From Clostridia bacterium (GTDB lineage Bacteria; Bacillota_A; Clostridia; Oscillospirales; CAG-382), in assembly GCA_017517985.1 (NCBI GenBank), contig JAFWWX010000182.1:1-24824 (forward strand): DNA of 24,824 nt. Direction: 5' to 3'. The position numbers and the translations under genes are program-made. A model generated the notes under the pieces. It was not told the DNA's origin, did not search any database, and saw nothing but the letters and a program-made list of their open reading frames with translations. The stretch's first letter is position 1; every line of letters starts with the position of its first letter. Positions 1 through 6,406 of the stretch are shown here, in pieces.

Positions 1-99
1 AACACCTTCCATATTTTCAATGTCAATATAGAATCCTTTAGGAATAATAAACTGAACACCTACCGTACTCAATTTGCAATTTTCATTTACTTTAAACAT
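1..99 (-). CDS. Partial hypothetical protein, N-terminal 33 residues
   Basis: The open frame starts with ATG at 99 and runs off the left end of the window after 33 codons. A G-rich ribosome binding site (GGGGGGAAAG) lies just upstream of the ATG. It begins 21 bases after the stop of the YHYH/BIG2 gene, so it is probably the next gene of the same operon. The visible N-terminus (MFKVNENCKLSTVGVQ) has no signal peptide or membrane segment. I do not recognise the family, and too little is visible to assign a function. Confidence 0.55.
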   Translation of the reverse strand, partial: MFKVNENCKLSTVGVQFIIPKGFYIDIENMEGV

Positions 100-120
100 T
101 TCTTTCCCCCCGGGACCAAT

Positions 121-1230
121 TTATTCTATATTATTTTTTGCTTTTTTTCTTTTTAAGTAATACACTACACCTGCGCCGATTATTGCAACCCCGCCAACAC
201 CTGCTGCTGTACTACCAGCAGTAGAATATACTTCAATTTCAATTTCTTCTGTAACACCACTTTTTGCAGTTGCAGTAACAGTTATAGTTCCCGTTGAATT
301 TGCGTTAAGAACACCATTTTCATCAACGGTAGCAATAGTTTCATCACTTACACTCCACACAATGTCTTTGTATGTAGTACTTTCAGGTTCGATTTCCGCT
401 TCGAGCTGAATTTTAGAACCTTTTTTAATTTTAGGAAGTCCATCATCATTTGTCTCTGTATCTTCAGGCAAAACAATTTCAATACTTTCTGCATCAATGG
501 GTTTTACTTCAATATCAATACTGTCGGTTAGCTCTTTGTGTGTAGCAGTAATAGTTGCCGTACCGAGTTTATTTGAGGTTATTTCGCCATCTGCAGAAAC
601 AGAGATTACAGTTTCATCAGAAGATATCCATTCTACTGTTTTGTCTGTTGTATTTTCAGGATCGAATTCACATTTTAAAGTTTGAGTATCGCCAATTAAA
701 ATTTCTGTATCATTGTTTTCAAGAGTTATGTTTTCTGCTATAACTTCATTTACTGTGATTGTAAATCTCTTTGATGTTCCTCTTGAGGTTTTTGCAGTAA
801 TTGTTGCAGTACCAACACCCACCGCAGTTAAACCGCCTGTGCTGCTTACAACTAAAACACTTGTATCCGAACTTTCATAAGAAATGGTTTTGTCTTCTGC
901 ATTAGAAGGATAAACCGATGCTTCGATTTTTGCAGTATCTCCAGCATTCAATTTTGAGGGAACATTTTTTGCAGTTATGCTTGTAGCATATACTGTTTTT
1001 GGTGTACTCGAATATGACGAAGAACCACCACTATATGGACATACACCACCGGGATGCAAATGAGCAGGGTGACCTCCGCAATGATAATGATAATATCCAA
1101 GACCGCTTTTGTTCTTGTTATCTTTATGACCGCCGCTACCGTCAGTTCTTCCGCTATGAGCAAAAGCTGAAAATGGTATGGCTGCTATTAAAAAGCATAC
1201 AGTTATAACTGAAAGTATTTTTTTCTTCAT
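121..1230 (-). CDS. Secreted YHYH-domain protein with three BIG2 (Ig-like) domains and a C-terminal membrane anchor
   Basis: This 369-residue surface protein has a signal peptide at about residues 1-24 (ending SAFA). A His/Gly/Cys-rich segment follows, with YHYH at 47-50 and several more His and two Cys before residue 65, as in YHYH-domain proteins. Three bacterial Ig-like group 2 repeats come next at about 82-160, 164-242 and 247-334. Each has the typical W/Y-x-S-S/x-D and G-T-(A/I)-T-(I/V)-T-(A/V) patterns. The C-terminus is a Gly/Ala/Val hydrophobic segment (342-359) plus a KRKKAK tail, so the protein is probably held in the membrane outer face; no LPxTG motif is seen. I chose the ATG at 1230 rather than the TTG just before it because AGAGGG is well spaced from it. 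It closely follows the DUF3006 and ComEC-like genes. Metal binding by the His cluster is inference. Confidence 0.8.
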   Translation of the reverse strand: MKKKILSVITVCFLIAAIPFSAFAHSGRTDGSGGHKDNKNKSGLGYYHYHCGGHPAHLHPGGVCPYSGGSSSYSSTPKTVYATSITAKNVPSKLNAGDTAKIEASVYPSNAEDKTISYESSDTSVLVVSSTGGLTAVGVGTATITAKTSRGTSKRFTITVNEVIAENITLENNDTEILIGDTQTLKCEFDPENTTDKTVEWISSDETVISVSADGEITSNKLGTATITATHKELTDSIDIEVKPIDAESIEIVLPEDTETNDDGLPKIKKGSKIQLEAEIEPESTTYKDIVWSVSDETIATVDENGVLNANSTGTITVTATAKSGVTEEIEIEVYSTAGSTAAGVGGVAIIGAGVVYYLKRKKAKNNIE

Positions 1231-1243
1231 CAATAAATCCCTC

Positions 1244-1444
1244 TTAATCTTTAAGTATTCTATTCAATCTTGCGGTTGCTTTTTCTAATTTCTCATTTGT
1301 CGCTTTTTCATCAACCAAAATATTTATTATGCTGCCTTCTTTGGCATCTGATGGCAATAATTCTTTCGGACAGTCTATCGTTTTTCCATTGGGTAATTCG
1401 ACAACTGCAATATTACCTTCAAATCTATCTACTATAATTCTCAT
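1244..1444 (-). CDS. DUF3006 family small protein
   Basis: This 66-residue protein matches the DUF3006 pattern: it starts MRIIVDRFEGNIAVVE, followed by a basic/acidic middle (GKTIDCPKELLP, DAKEGSIINI) and an Arg/Lys-rich C-terminal helix. DUF3006 genes are commonly found next to ComEC/Rec2-like metallo-beta-lactamase genes, and here it starts 9 bases after such a gene, so the two probably work together. The biochemical role is unknown. The ribosome binding site TAGGAG precedes the ATG at 1444. It is soluble by inspection, with no signal peptide or membrane segment. Confidence 0.75.
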   Translation of the reverse strand: MRIIVDRFEGNIAVVELPNGKTIDCPKELLPSDAKEGSIINILVDEKATNEKLEKATARLNRILKD

Positions 1445-1453
1445 ATTCTACTC

Positions 1454-2632
1454 CTATCTGGGCGGGTTACAACGAGAACACGGACCTAAGCCCATAGATT
1501 GTGCCTCGCTTACTGTTGTTTCTATAATACTTTTAAGATATGAGCAACCTGCTCTATGATATTTTTTTCCCGTTCTTGTTCTATAAACAACTTGATTTTG
1601 ATTATCATTTACAGACGGTACATCATCTTCGATTTCATCTGCAGGCGTATAAGCTGCTGTCGGAGGTGCATTTTCTTTCACGGTTGATGCTTTTTTATCA
1701 ACTGTGATTTTTTTATTTTGGTCTGCAGTTACAACAATAGTTCCTTGTTCGTCTGTTCGATATATCTTAGCGCCAACTTCATTTAAAATTGCAAGTGTAT
1801 CTGCGTGTGGGTGTCCATATGAATTTCCTTGTCCGCAAGAGATTACTGCAACTTCCGGAGAAACAGCTTTTATAAAGCTCGGGGCAGATGAAGAACCCGC
1901 TCCGTGATGTCCTACCTTTAATACATCTGCATCAATTCCGGATTTAAGCAACTGCGTTTCTATTACCTGTTCTGCATCTCCCGTAAAGAGCAACACTGTT
2001 TTTCCGTATGTTATTCTGACAACTGCAGAACAATTATTCAAATTAGAGTAATTATCAGCAAATGGTGCAAGAATATCTATACTGAGTATTCCACTTGAGG
2101 TAATATTAACGCCCGCTTTTGCAGTATAGGCATCAATGCTTTTCTTTTCAATTACATCAAGCATATTATCAAATGCACTTATGGTATGAGCTTGCTTCGG
2201 CATATACATTTTACCGATTTTAAAACTATCAAGCACAGTTGCCATACCGCCGATGTGATCATCGTGGGGATGGGTTGCTACAACATAATCAATGCTTTCA
2301 TAATGCAAATCTTCAATGTAATCAACAACATCATATCCGCTTAATCCAGCATCAATTAACATTGTTTGTCCGTTACCGAGTTCAATAAATGTACTATCTG
2401 CCTGTCCTGCATCAAGAAAATGAACACGAATAAGTCCATAGTTTGATGTCACTCCCGGTGCAACTTCAACTTCTAAATCTTCTCTCGGAGCATCCGAGAC
2501 TGGTGTTTCGGTATTTATGTTTTCTGCCTGAACCTTGCTTTGAGTCGCTGTATCAACATCATTTACAGCATCACATCCACAAAGCATCATAACTACCATA
2601 ATCACAGGCAGTAATTTTCTAAATAATTTCAA
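1454..2632 (-). CDS. ComEC/Rec2-like metallo-beta-lactamase-fold lipoprotein
   Basis: This 392-residue predicted lipoprotein has a short Lys/Arg start, a hydrophobic core and the lipobox LCGC, with the lipidated Cys at 20. The metallo-beta-lactamase fold spans about 66-315. It shows the metal-binding motif THPHDDHIGG (H121, H123, D125, H126), TGDAEQ (D219) and VGHHGAGSS (H242/H243), as in the nuclease-like C-terminal domain of ComEC. A second region at about 345-392 contains YHRAGCSYLK and CSRC, a Cys/His arrangement resembling the metal-binding tail seen in several clostridial ComEC-like proteins. The frame is open to a TTG at 2665, but the TTG at 2632 has a GGAGTGG site and gives a textbook lipoprotein start. 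The likely substrate is nucleic acid or a phosphoester outside the cell; this is family inference, not shown here. Confidence 0.85.
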   Translation of the reverse strand: MKLFRKLLPVIMVVMMLCGCDAVNDVDTATQSKVQAENINTETPVSDAPREDLEVEVAPGVTSNYGLIRVHFLDAGQADSTFIELGNGQTMLIDAGLSGYDVVDYIEDLHYESIDYVVATHPHDDHIGGMATVLDSFKIGKMYMPKQAHTISAFDNMLDVIEKKSIDAYTAKAGVNITSSGILSIDILAPFADNYSNLNNCSAVVRITYGKTVLLFTGDAEQVIETQLLKSGIDADVLKVGHHGAGSSSAPSFIKAVSPEVAVISCGQGNSYGHPHADTLAILNEVGAKIYRTDEQGTIVVTADQNKKITVDKKASTVKENAPPTAAYTPADEIEDDVPSVNDNQNQVVYRTRTGKKYHRAGCSYLKSIIETTVSEAQSMGLGPCSRCNPPR

Positions 2633-2671
2633 TAAAACCACTCCATTTCTATTAAGCAACCTCAATTGCTC

Positions 2672-3163
2672 TTAATCTTCATCTTCCATATCAATTATAA
2701 CTTCATCTGCAATATCATTCAAATCATCCCAATCTTTAGGCATAATTTCCTGAAAATAGTTAATCATTATGTAGATTCTCACATTACCATTTTCCGTTGC
2801 AGTTATGTTAAATGCATGCGTATTTTGGGCTATATCCATAAACAATTCTCTATCTTCATCCCTTGCAAGTTCAAAGAATGGTAAAGTCATAATTATGTGA
2901 GAATCCCATTGTTGATAATCAACTGTTGCTTCTATTGTACCAGTGAACTTTTTTGCTAACTCATCTAATTTTGGCACAAGTCTTTCAAAAGTCATCTGGT
3001 CTTTTGGTACAACAATCTTGGGCAATTTTCTCATAAATGCACTATGAAACTTTAAATATTCCCGTATCATAGGTGACGAAAAAATGTCATCTGATTCTGC
3101 TACATCTACTGAGCAAGCATCTGTATCTTTGGAATAGTCCTTTTTAAATACATAGTTTTCCAT
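2672..3163 (-). CDS. Acidic hypothetical protein
   Basis: This 163-residue soluble protein is rich in Asp and Glu, ending DMEDED. I do not recognise its family. No signal peptide, membrane segment or catalytic motif stands out. It has alternating hydrophobic strands (KFTGTIEATVDY, SHIIMTLPFF, NVRIYIMINYF) that suggest a small alpha/beta fold. The frame is open to a TTG at 3220, but the ATG at 3163 has a good GGAGTG site. It is the first gene to the left of the integrase and its palindrome, and stops 39 bases before the ComEC-like lipoprotein start. It is therefore either element cargo or the first chromosomal gene outside the element. Confidence 0.65.
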   Translation of the reverse strand: MENYVFKKDYSKDTDACSVDVAESDDIFSSPMIREYLKFHSAFMRKLPKIVVPKDQMTFERLVPKLDELAKKFTGTIEATVDYQQWDSHIIMTLPFFELARDEDRELFMDIAQNTHAFNITATENGNVRIYIMINYFQEIMPKDWDDLNDIADEVIIDMEDED

Positions 3164-3184
3164 ATAATCACACTCCGTTTTTTC

Positions 3185-3194
3185 TCCGTCAAAA
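3185..3194 (-). repeat. TTTGACGGA motif, minus-strand copy
   Basis: TTTTGACGGA reads on the minus strand here, 111 bases left of the tandem pair that overlaps the integrase 3' end. It is the only inverted copy of the motif cluster around int. It falls between the 76-bp palindrome and the start of the acidic hypothetical protein. Confidence 0.5.
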
Positions 3195-3204
3195 TGATTA
3201 AATA

Positions 3205-3280
3205 CTTGATTTAAGGGCAAAAATAAAAGTCGTTAAGTATATAACTTAATGACTTTACTCTCATTTTTGCCCTAATCAAG
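3205..3280. repeat. 76-bp near-perfect palindrome downstream of int (possible terminator or recombination site)
   Basis: The outer left arm CTTGATTTAAGGGCAAAAAT (3205-3224) matches the reverse complement of 3263-3280 with one 2-base gap. An inner stem AAAGTCGTTAAGT (3226-3238) pairs with ACTTAATGACTTT across an ATAT centre, with one G/T mismatch. An unpaired stretch (ACTCTC) separates the two stems on the right. On the minus strand the inner stem is followed by TATTTTT, so it could terminate int transcription, but the stem is unusually AT-rich and long for a simple terminator. The centre contains the 16-mer that recurs inverted at 4592-4607. Confidence 0.7.
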
Positions 3281-3294
3281 CAATATTCAGTTTT

Positions 3295-3317
3295 TATGAC
3301 GGATTATTTTGACGGAT
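3295..3317 (+). repeat. Tandem TGACGGATTAT repeats at the integrase 3' end
   Basis: Two direct copies, TATGACGGATTAT (3295-3307) and TTTGACGGATTAT (3308-3320), are spaced exactly 13 bases apart. They overlap the int stop codon and last sense codons. The core also occurs at 4437-4446 and 4575-4584 on the same strand and at 3185-3194 on the other. Clustering around the integrase suggests arm-type integrase sites or operator sites. Confidence 0.6.
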
Positions 3318-4407
3318 TATATAGTTTACCGAGCCTATCCATTTCTTTTTTCTTATGCTCCGGCAGTGAATGAGAATAAAGGTTAAGTGTAACTGTTGGT
3401 GATGAATGTCCGAGTATTTCAGAAAGTGTTTTTATATCCATACCAATCTCCAATGCTCTTGTCGCAAAAGTATGTCTTGTTGCATGAAATTTACGATATG
3501 GAATATCCAACTCTGCTAAAATCTTTTTATATCTTCGTGAATACACATTCGGTTCAATAAACTTCCCATTTCTGTGAATAAGAAAACCACTTCCGTTCTC
3601 AATCGCAGATAGCTTTACGATTAAAAACTTTGGAAGTGGTATTTCTCTTATGGATGATTCACTTTTAGGAGCGGAAATCCTCAGTTCAGTTTTTCTTTTG
3701 CCTTTTTCAGTCTTTACTCTGTATAGCGTATGTCTAATTGAAATAACACCTCTTTTTAAGTCAATATCCTGATTGAGATCCAAAGCGCATAATTCTCCAA
3801 TTCTTATACCGGTATAAAAACAAATAAGAATACCAATATCATTTGGATAAGAGGATTGCTCTATATACTGTTCTATAGCCTTTTGCTCTATCTTTGTAAA
3901 TACTTTTACCTCTTTTCTTTTTACTTTTGGCAACTTAATTTTTCTACATAATTCAGCAGATAAATTTTTTTCATAAGCATCTGTTAATCCCAATCTCAAA
4001 ACTGAAAATACCGAGCGAACGCTTTTAGCTGCCAGCTCTTTAGATAAATCATCAACAAACCTTTGTATATGTTCATCAGTAAGCATTTTCAATTTTATTT
4101 TACCAAGTTTTTTCTTGATATGCTTATTGATGTTTGAAGAATAGGTTGTATAGGTTGAACGCTTAATTCTTCGTTGAGACTCAAGCCATTTGTCAAACCA
4201 ATCAGATACCGTCATATCTGAAAATATGCGTTTGACTTTTTCTTTTGCATTTACCTTTGCAAGTGTAAGTTTTTCTTTTGCCTCTTTATATGTTTTACCA
4301 TATACATATCCCGGAAGTGATTTCCCATCTGCATCATATCCCTTGATATATCGCCCTTCCCAGCGACCATCTTTTCTTTTGTATATGTTTTCTCCGTGTC
4401 TTGCCAT
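3304..4407 (-). CDS. int: Tyrosine recombinase / integrase of the ICE
   Basis: This 367-residue phage/Tn916-type integrase should cut and join the element ends at attachment sites. An N-terminal arm-binding region (about 1-60; GRWEGRYIKGYDADGKS) is followed by a SAM-like core-binding domain (about 64-160) and the catalytic domain (about 165-360). The catalytic residues are visible: R202 in TGIRIGELCAL, K248, H308 and R311 in HATRH, H334 in LGHSS, and the nucleophile Y344 in LNLYSH. The open frame begins at 4422, but the ATG at 4407 has a GGAGGG site and gives the usual MARHGENIYKR start. About 230 AT-rich bases separate it from the next gene upstream, which ends in a terminator, so int is probably transcribed on its own. 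I saw no convincing minus-strand promoter there and no excisionase gene nearby. Confidence 0.95.
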   Translation of the reverse strand: MARHGENIYKRKDGRWEGRYIKGYDADGKSLPGYVYGKTYKEAKEKLTLAKVNAKEKVKRIFSDMTVSDWFDKWLESQRRIKRSTYTTYSSNINKHIKKKLGKIKLKMLTDEHIQRFVDDLSKELAAKSVRSVFSVLRLGLTDAYEKNLSAELCRKIKLPKVKRKEVKVFTKIEQKAIEQYIEQSSYPNDIGILICFYTGIRIGELCALDLNQDIDLKRGVISIRHTLYRVKTEKGKRKTELRISAPKSESSIREIPLPKFLIVKLSAIENGSGFLIHRNGKFIEPNVYSRRYKKILAELDIPYRKFHATRHTFATRALEIGMDIKTLSEILGHSSPTVTLNLYSHSLPEHKKKEMDRLGKLYNPSK

Positions 4408-4436
4408 ATTAGAACCCTCCATTTCTGACTAAAGAA

Positions 4437-4446
4437 TTTGACGGAC
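4437..4446 (+). repeat. TTTGACGGAC motif upstream of int
   Basis: This is one of four exact TTTGACGGA cores within 1.4 kb around int. It lies 30 bases upstream of the int start codon, within the probable 5' untranslated or promoter region, so a protein bound here could also control int expression. Confidence 0.5.
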
Positions 4447-4574
4447 AATTTACACAAAATAGTTCGTATATATTGCATTTTTTGCTGAAATATGTTAAAA
4501 TGACTATAAATATTTTATCATATACAGATTTTGTTAAAAAGAGATAAACCCTTGATTTTATGCCTTTTGTGAAC

Positions 4575-4584
4575 TTTGACGGAT
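4575..4584 (+). repeat. TTTGACGGAT motif, outer copy upstream of int
   Basis: This copy is identical to the one at 3308-3317 and lies 138 bases from the copy at 4437. It overlaps the -35 box of a plus-strand promoter candidate and sits 7 bases before the 16-mer that recurs inverted at 3235-3250. Confidence 0.5.
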
Positions 4585-4604
4585 GTGAATAATTAAGTTA
4601 TATA
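4576..4604 (+). promoter_or_regulatory. Candidate sigma-A promoter on the plus strand
   Basis: TTGACG (4576-4581), a spacer of exactly 17 bases and TATATA (4599-4604) match the vegetative promoter pattern well. It points against all genes in the window. Transcription would start near 4611 and run at once into the hairpin at 4623-4658 with its plus-strand T-run, giving an RNA of roughly 55-60 bases. No protein could be made from it. It is seen as a pattern only. Confidence 0.4.
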
Positions 4605-4607
4605 CTT
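4592..4607 (+). repeat. 16-bp inverted repeat partner flanking int
   Basis: ATTAAGTTATATACTT here is an exact match to the minus strand of 3235-3250, the centre of the palindrome on the other side of int. The two copies are in opposite orientation and enclose the integrase gene. They could be recombination core or accessory sites, or shared operators. Confidence 0.6.
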
Positions 4608-4622
4608 GATGAAAAAAATAAA

Positions 4623-4658
4623 CAGGGAGCGAACACTTTTAACGGTGTTCACTTCCTG
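4623..4658. terminator. Bidirectional terminator between the conjugation operon and int
   Basis: CAGGGAGCGAACAC pairs with GTGTTCACTTCCTG (12 of 14 Watson-Crick pairs, one wobble) around an 8-base loop. It is flanked by T-rich runs on both strands: TTTATTTTTTT for minus-strand transcripts and CTTTTTGTTTT for plus-strand ones. It includes the stop codon of the cysteine-rich ORF and probably marks the 3' end of the long transfer operon. Confidence 0.8.
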
Positions 4659-4806
4659 CTTTTTGTTTTATGAGCAAAGGTGCAAATCTGCTGCATACTC
4701 CATCTTTTAGACACCCGATATACGAACATAAAACGCTCCGTCTGTCTAATTCATAATCTTTTCTGCCCGTTTCACAGTTGGGACAGAGTTTTGATGTGTT
4801 ACTCAT
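4639..4806 (-). CDS. Small cysteine-rich (zinc-ribbon-like) protein
   Basis: This 55-residue ORF starts at the ATG at 4806 behind a strong AAGGAGG site. It contains LCPNC (C8, C11), LCSYIGC (C27, C32) and C38, so a small metal-binding knuckle is likely. The C-terminal part is basic. I do not recognise a named family; it is not clearly a Cys-rich KTR or VLP protein, the small Cys-rich proteins of related elements. It is the last gene of the transfer operon, follows the S1-repeat gene after a hairpin, and its stop codon lies inside the operon terminator. A nucleic-acid-binding or regulatory role is possible but unproven. It is also not an obvious excisionase, although that position would suit one. 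Confidence 0.65.
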   Translation of the reverse strand: MSNTSKLCPNCETGRKDYELDRRSVLCSYIGCLKDGVCSRFAPLLIKQKAGSEHR

Positions 4807-4829
4807 TATTAAACCTCCTTCAAAAAGTT

Positions 4830-4853
4830 AAGGCGGCCATTGCTGACCGCCTT
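4830..4853. terminator. GC-rich hairpin between the S1-repeat gene and the cysteine-rich ORF
   Basis: AAGGCGG (4830-4836) pairs with CCGCCTT (4847-4853) with a short loop. On the minus strand it is followed by TTAACTTTTTG, a moderate terminator or attenuator that could lower expression of the cysteine-rich ORF. The plus-strand side has TCTTTTT and would terminate plus-strand RNA well. Confidence 0.6.
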
Positions 4854-4858
4854 TCTTT

Positions 4859-5746
4859 TTATTTTGTACTGATTTTCCTGATTATTTTCCCGTAAATCAT
4901 TTTCTTCTCAAAATTATGTCTTCTGATAACGATTTCAACCTTGTCGCCAATTTTGTAATCGCCATCATATTCCATTGACAGATACGAGCAGAGAACATCG
5001 GTTATTCCATCACATAAGCGGCAATAAACTCCTCCGGCATATTTACCGACAATATGTGCCACTCTTGTTGATTTAACCGGATGTCTTGTTTCAACGCCAT
5101 CAAACGGATGAGGCGTCATTTCTTTAATTGAAACCCGCAAAATACCTTTTTCTGCATCATACTTTTTGATGATTGCTTTTCTCACATCTCCCGGCTTTAA
5201 TATCTCACGCAAGTCAGAAATGTTATTATAGCAAACTTCTCTCTGTGGAAGAGCCATATCATATCCTCGATAACTTACGGTGCATATTCCTTTGCCGACA
5301 GAAATGATATCAACATCCACAACCTGTCCTTCCATAATTCGTCCCTTGTAATTTGCATAACGCATTCTTTCAAGAGCAAATTTTCTGGATGCTACTGCAA
5401 AGCCAGCATCAGCGTCTATATGTGTTATAACATAGTTAATATTGGCGCCGCACATGGAATGCAAGATGTGATAACCTGTATCAAGTTCTGTGTCAAAAAC
5501 CTCTGTTTCAGGGATAATGACTTTAACACGGTATTTGATAAGTATGAGGCAGCGCACCGTCTTTGGAACTGCTTTTTTCTTTCCCTCCGGGACATAATTA
5601 AATTCATGCAAATCAACACCTAAAACGGTGCCAGAAATGACCGAACCACTCTTGTAGGAAGCGTAAATTGCCTGCCATTCATCTCGTTCGGCTTCAGTAA
5701 GATTCTTTTCAAATACTGCTAAGCTTAAAAAATCCTTATTGTCCAT
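4859..5746 (-). CDS. S1-repeat RNA-binding protein of the ICE
   Basis: This 295-residue protein has three OB/S1-like segments. The first, at about 32-125, is divergent with an insertion. The second, at about 135-210 (GQVVDVDIISVGKGICTVSY, later ILKPGDVRKAIIKKYDAEKG), is the clearest S1 domain. The third is at about 225-292 (AHIVGKYAGGVYCRL, then YKIGDKVEIVIRRH). It is much shorter than ribosomal protein S1 and lacks its six-repeat layout, so it is not the housekeeping protein. Such S1-like genes occur in clostridial conjugative elements, but their role is not established; binding of RNA or single-stranded DNA is inferred. The ATG at 5746 is preceded by AAAGGAGGT; the frame is open further upstream to 5800, which would be a poor start. 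Confidence 0.8.
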   Translation of the reverse strand: MDNKDFLSLAVFEKNLTEAERDEWQAIYASYKSGSVISGTVLGVDLHEFNYVPEGKKKAVPKTVRCLILIKYRVKVIIPETEVFDTELDTGYHILHSMCGANINYVITHIDADAGFAVASRKFALERMRYANYKGRIMEGQVVDVDIISVGKGICTVSYRGYDMALPQREVCYNNISDLREILKPGDVRKAIIKKYDAEKGILRVSIKEMTPHPFDGVETRHPVKSTRVAHIVGKYAGGVYCRLCDGITDVLCSYLSMEYDGDYKIGDKVEIVIRRHNFEKKMIYGKIIRKISTK

Positions 5747-5780
5747 AAATGTACCTCCTTTGAAATTTCTATGTATTGTT

Positions 5781-5858
5781 ACTGATACTGCCATTGTCAA
5801 AAGGATATAAAAAAATCGCCGCCTTTCTCCTTACGATTAAGACTGCGACAGTATCAGT
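5781..5858. repeat. 10-bp inverted repeat spanning a gene junction
   Basis: ACTGATACTG (5781-5790) and CAGTATCAGT (5849-5858) form a perfect inverted repeat with a 58-base loop. The right arm overlaps the stop codon of the upstream small protein; the left arm lies 35 bases before the S1 start. Inside the loop the minus strand has AATCG...CGATT followed by a run of seven T, which may act as an attenuator. Confidence 0.5.
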
Positions 5859-6402
5859 TATTTTTTGTGTTTGCCTTCATAAAGGAAACACCTTTTTTGC
5901 CATAAACTGCAAATCTGTAGTTACAGCTTGGGTTAATAAGTTTCATTTGTTTTTTGTCTTCAAGAAGAAATATGACTATTTCACATTTTGCATCTCCAAA
6001 CTTATCATTTGCAAAGGATACAACCATATTTTCTGTGCCTTCTTTAACGGGGATTACAAACACTTCTTTTTCGTTCAGCTCTGAATGTGTAAAAAACGCT
6101 ATACTTACCAATCCTTTACTTTTTCTGTGTTGAACAACATTAGGCAAGAAAGCAATTAAAACATCAAAAGAACGAATTACATCGAAATCGGGTTCTATAC
6201 CTTTTCGGCTGAAAATATAATCTTTACCCAATTCCGTCTGTTCAAAATCTCCATATGCGCACATCTGCTGAATGTAGTTGTTAAGGTGTGGTATCTTTGC
6301 ATTAAACTCATTATTTACCATCTGCAGAAGTTGTCTGTGTAATAGTGGTCCGTATTCGTCAAGCAAAGATAATATATATTCCTGAATTTTATTGAAATAC
6401 AT
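5854..6402 (-). CDS. Hypothetical ICE protein coupled to the replication initiator (possibly DUF5697)
   Basis: This is a 182-residue soluble protein. Its N-terminus (MYFNKIQEYILSLLDEYGPLLHRQLLQMVN) looks like a helical or winged-helix-type DNA-binding segment, and the C-terminal half is a strand-rich domain with a basic end. It resembles a family common in clostridial conjugative elements that I believe is DUF5697, but I cannot confirm the name. The ATG at 6402 uses an AGGGAGTGA site lying in the last codons of the replication initiator, whose stop is at 6407-6409, so translation of the two is tightly coupled. That suggests a helper role in element replication or copy control. Confidence 0.7.
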   Translation of the reverse strand: MYFNKIQEYILSLLDEYGPLLHRQLLQMVNNEFNAKIPHLNNYIQQMCAYGDFEQTELGKDYIFSRKGIEPDFDVIRSFDVLIAFLPNVVQHRKSKGLVSIAFFTHSELNEKEVFVIPVKEGTENMVVSFANDKFGDAKCEIVIFLLEDKKQMKLINPSCNYRFAVYGKKGVSFMKANTKNN

Positions 6403-6406
6403 AAAA

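Noticed and set aside
4408..4574. Minus-strand promoter for int
   Set aside because: TAAAAT and TATGAT boxes are present, but no -35 box lies at acceptable spacing; AT-rich sequence gives such matches by chance.
4859..5746. Housekeeping ribosomal protein S1 (rpsA)
   Set aside because: It has only about three S1-like segments, is shorter than rpsA, and is embedded in a transfer/replication operon.
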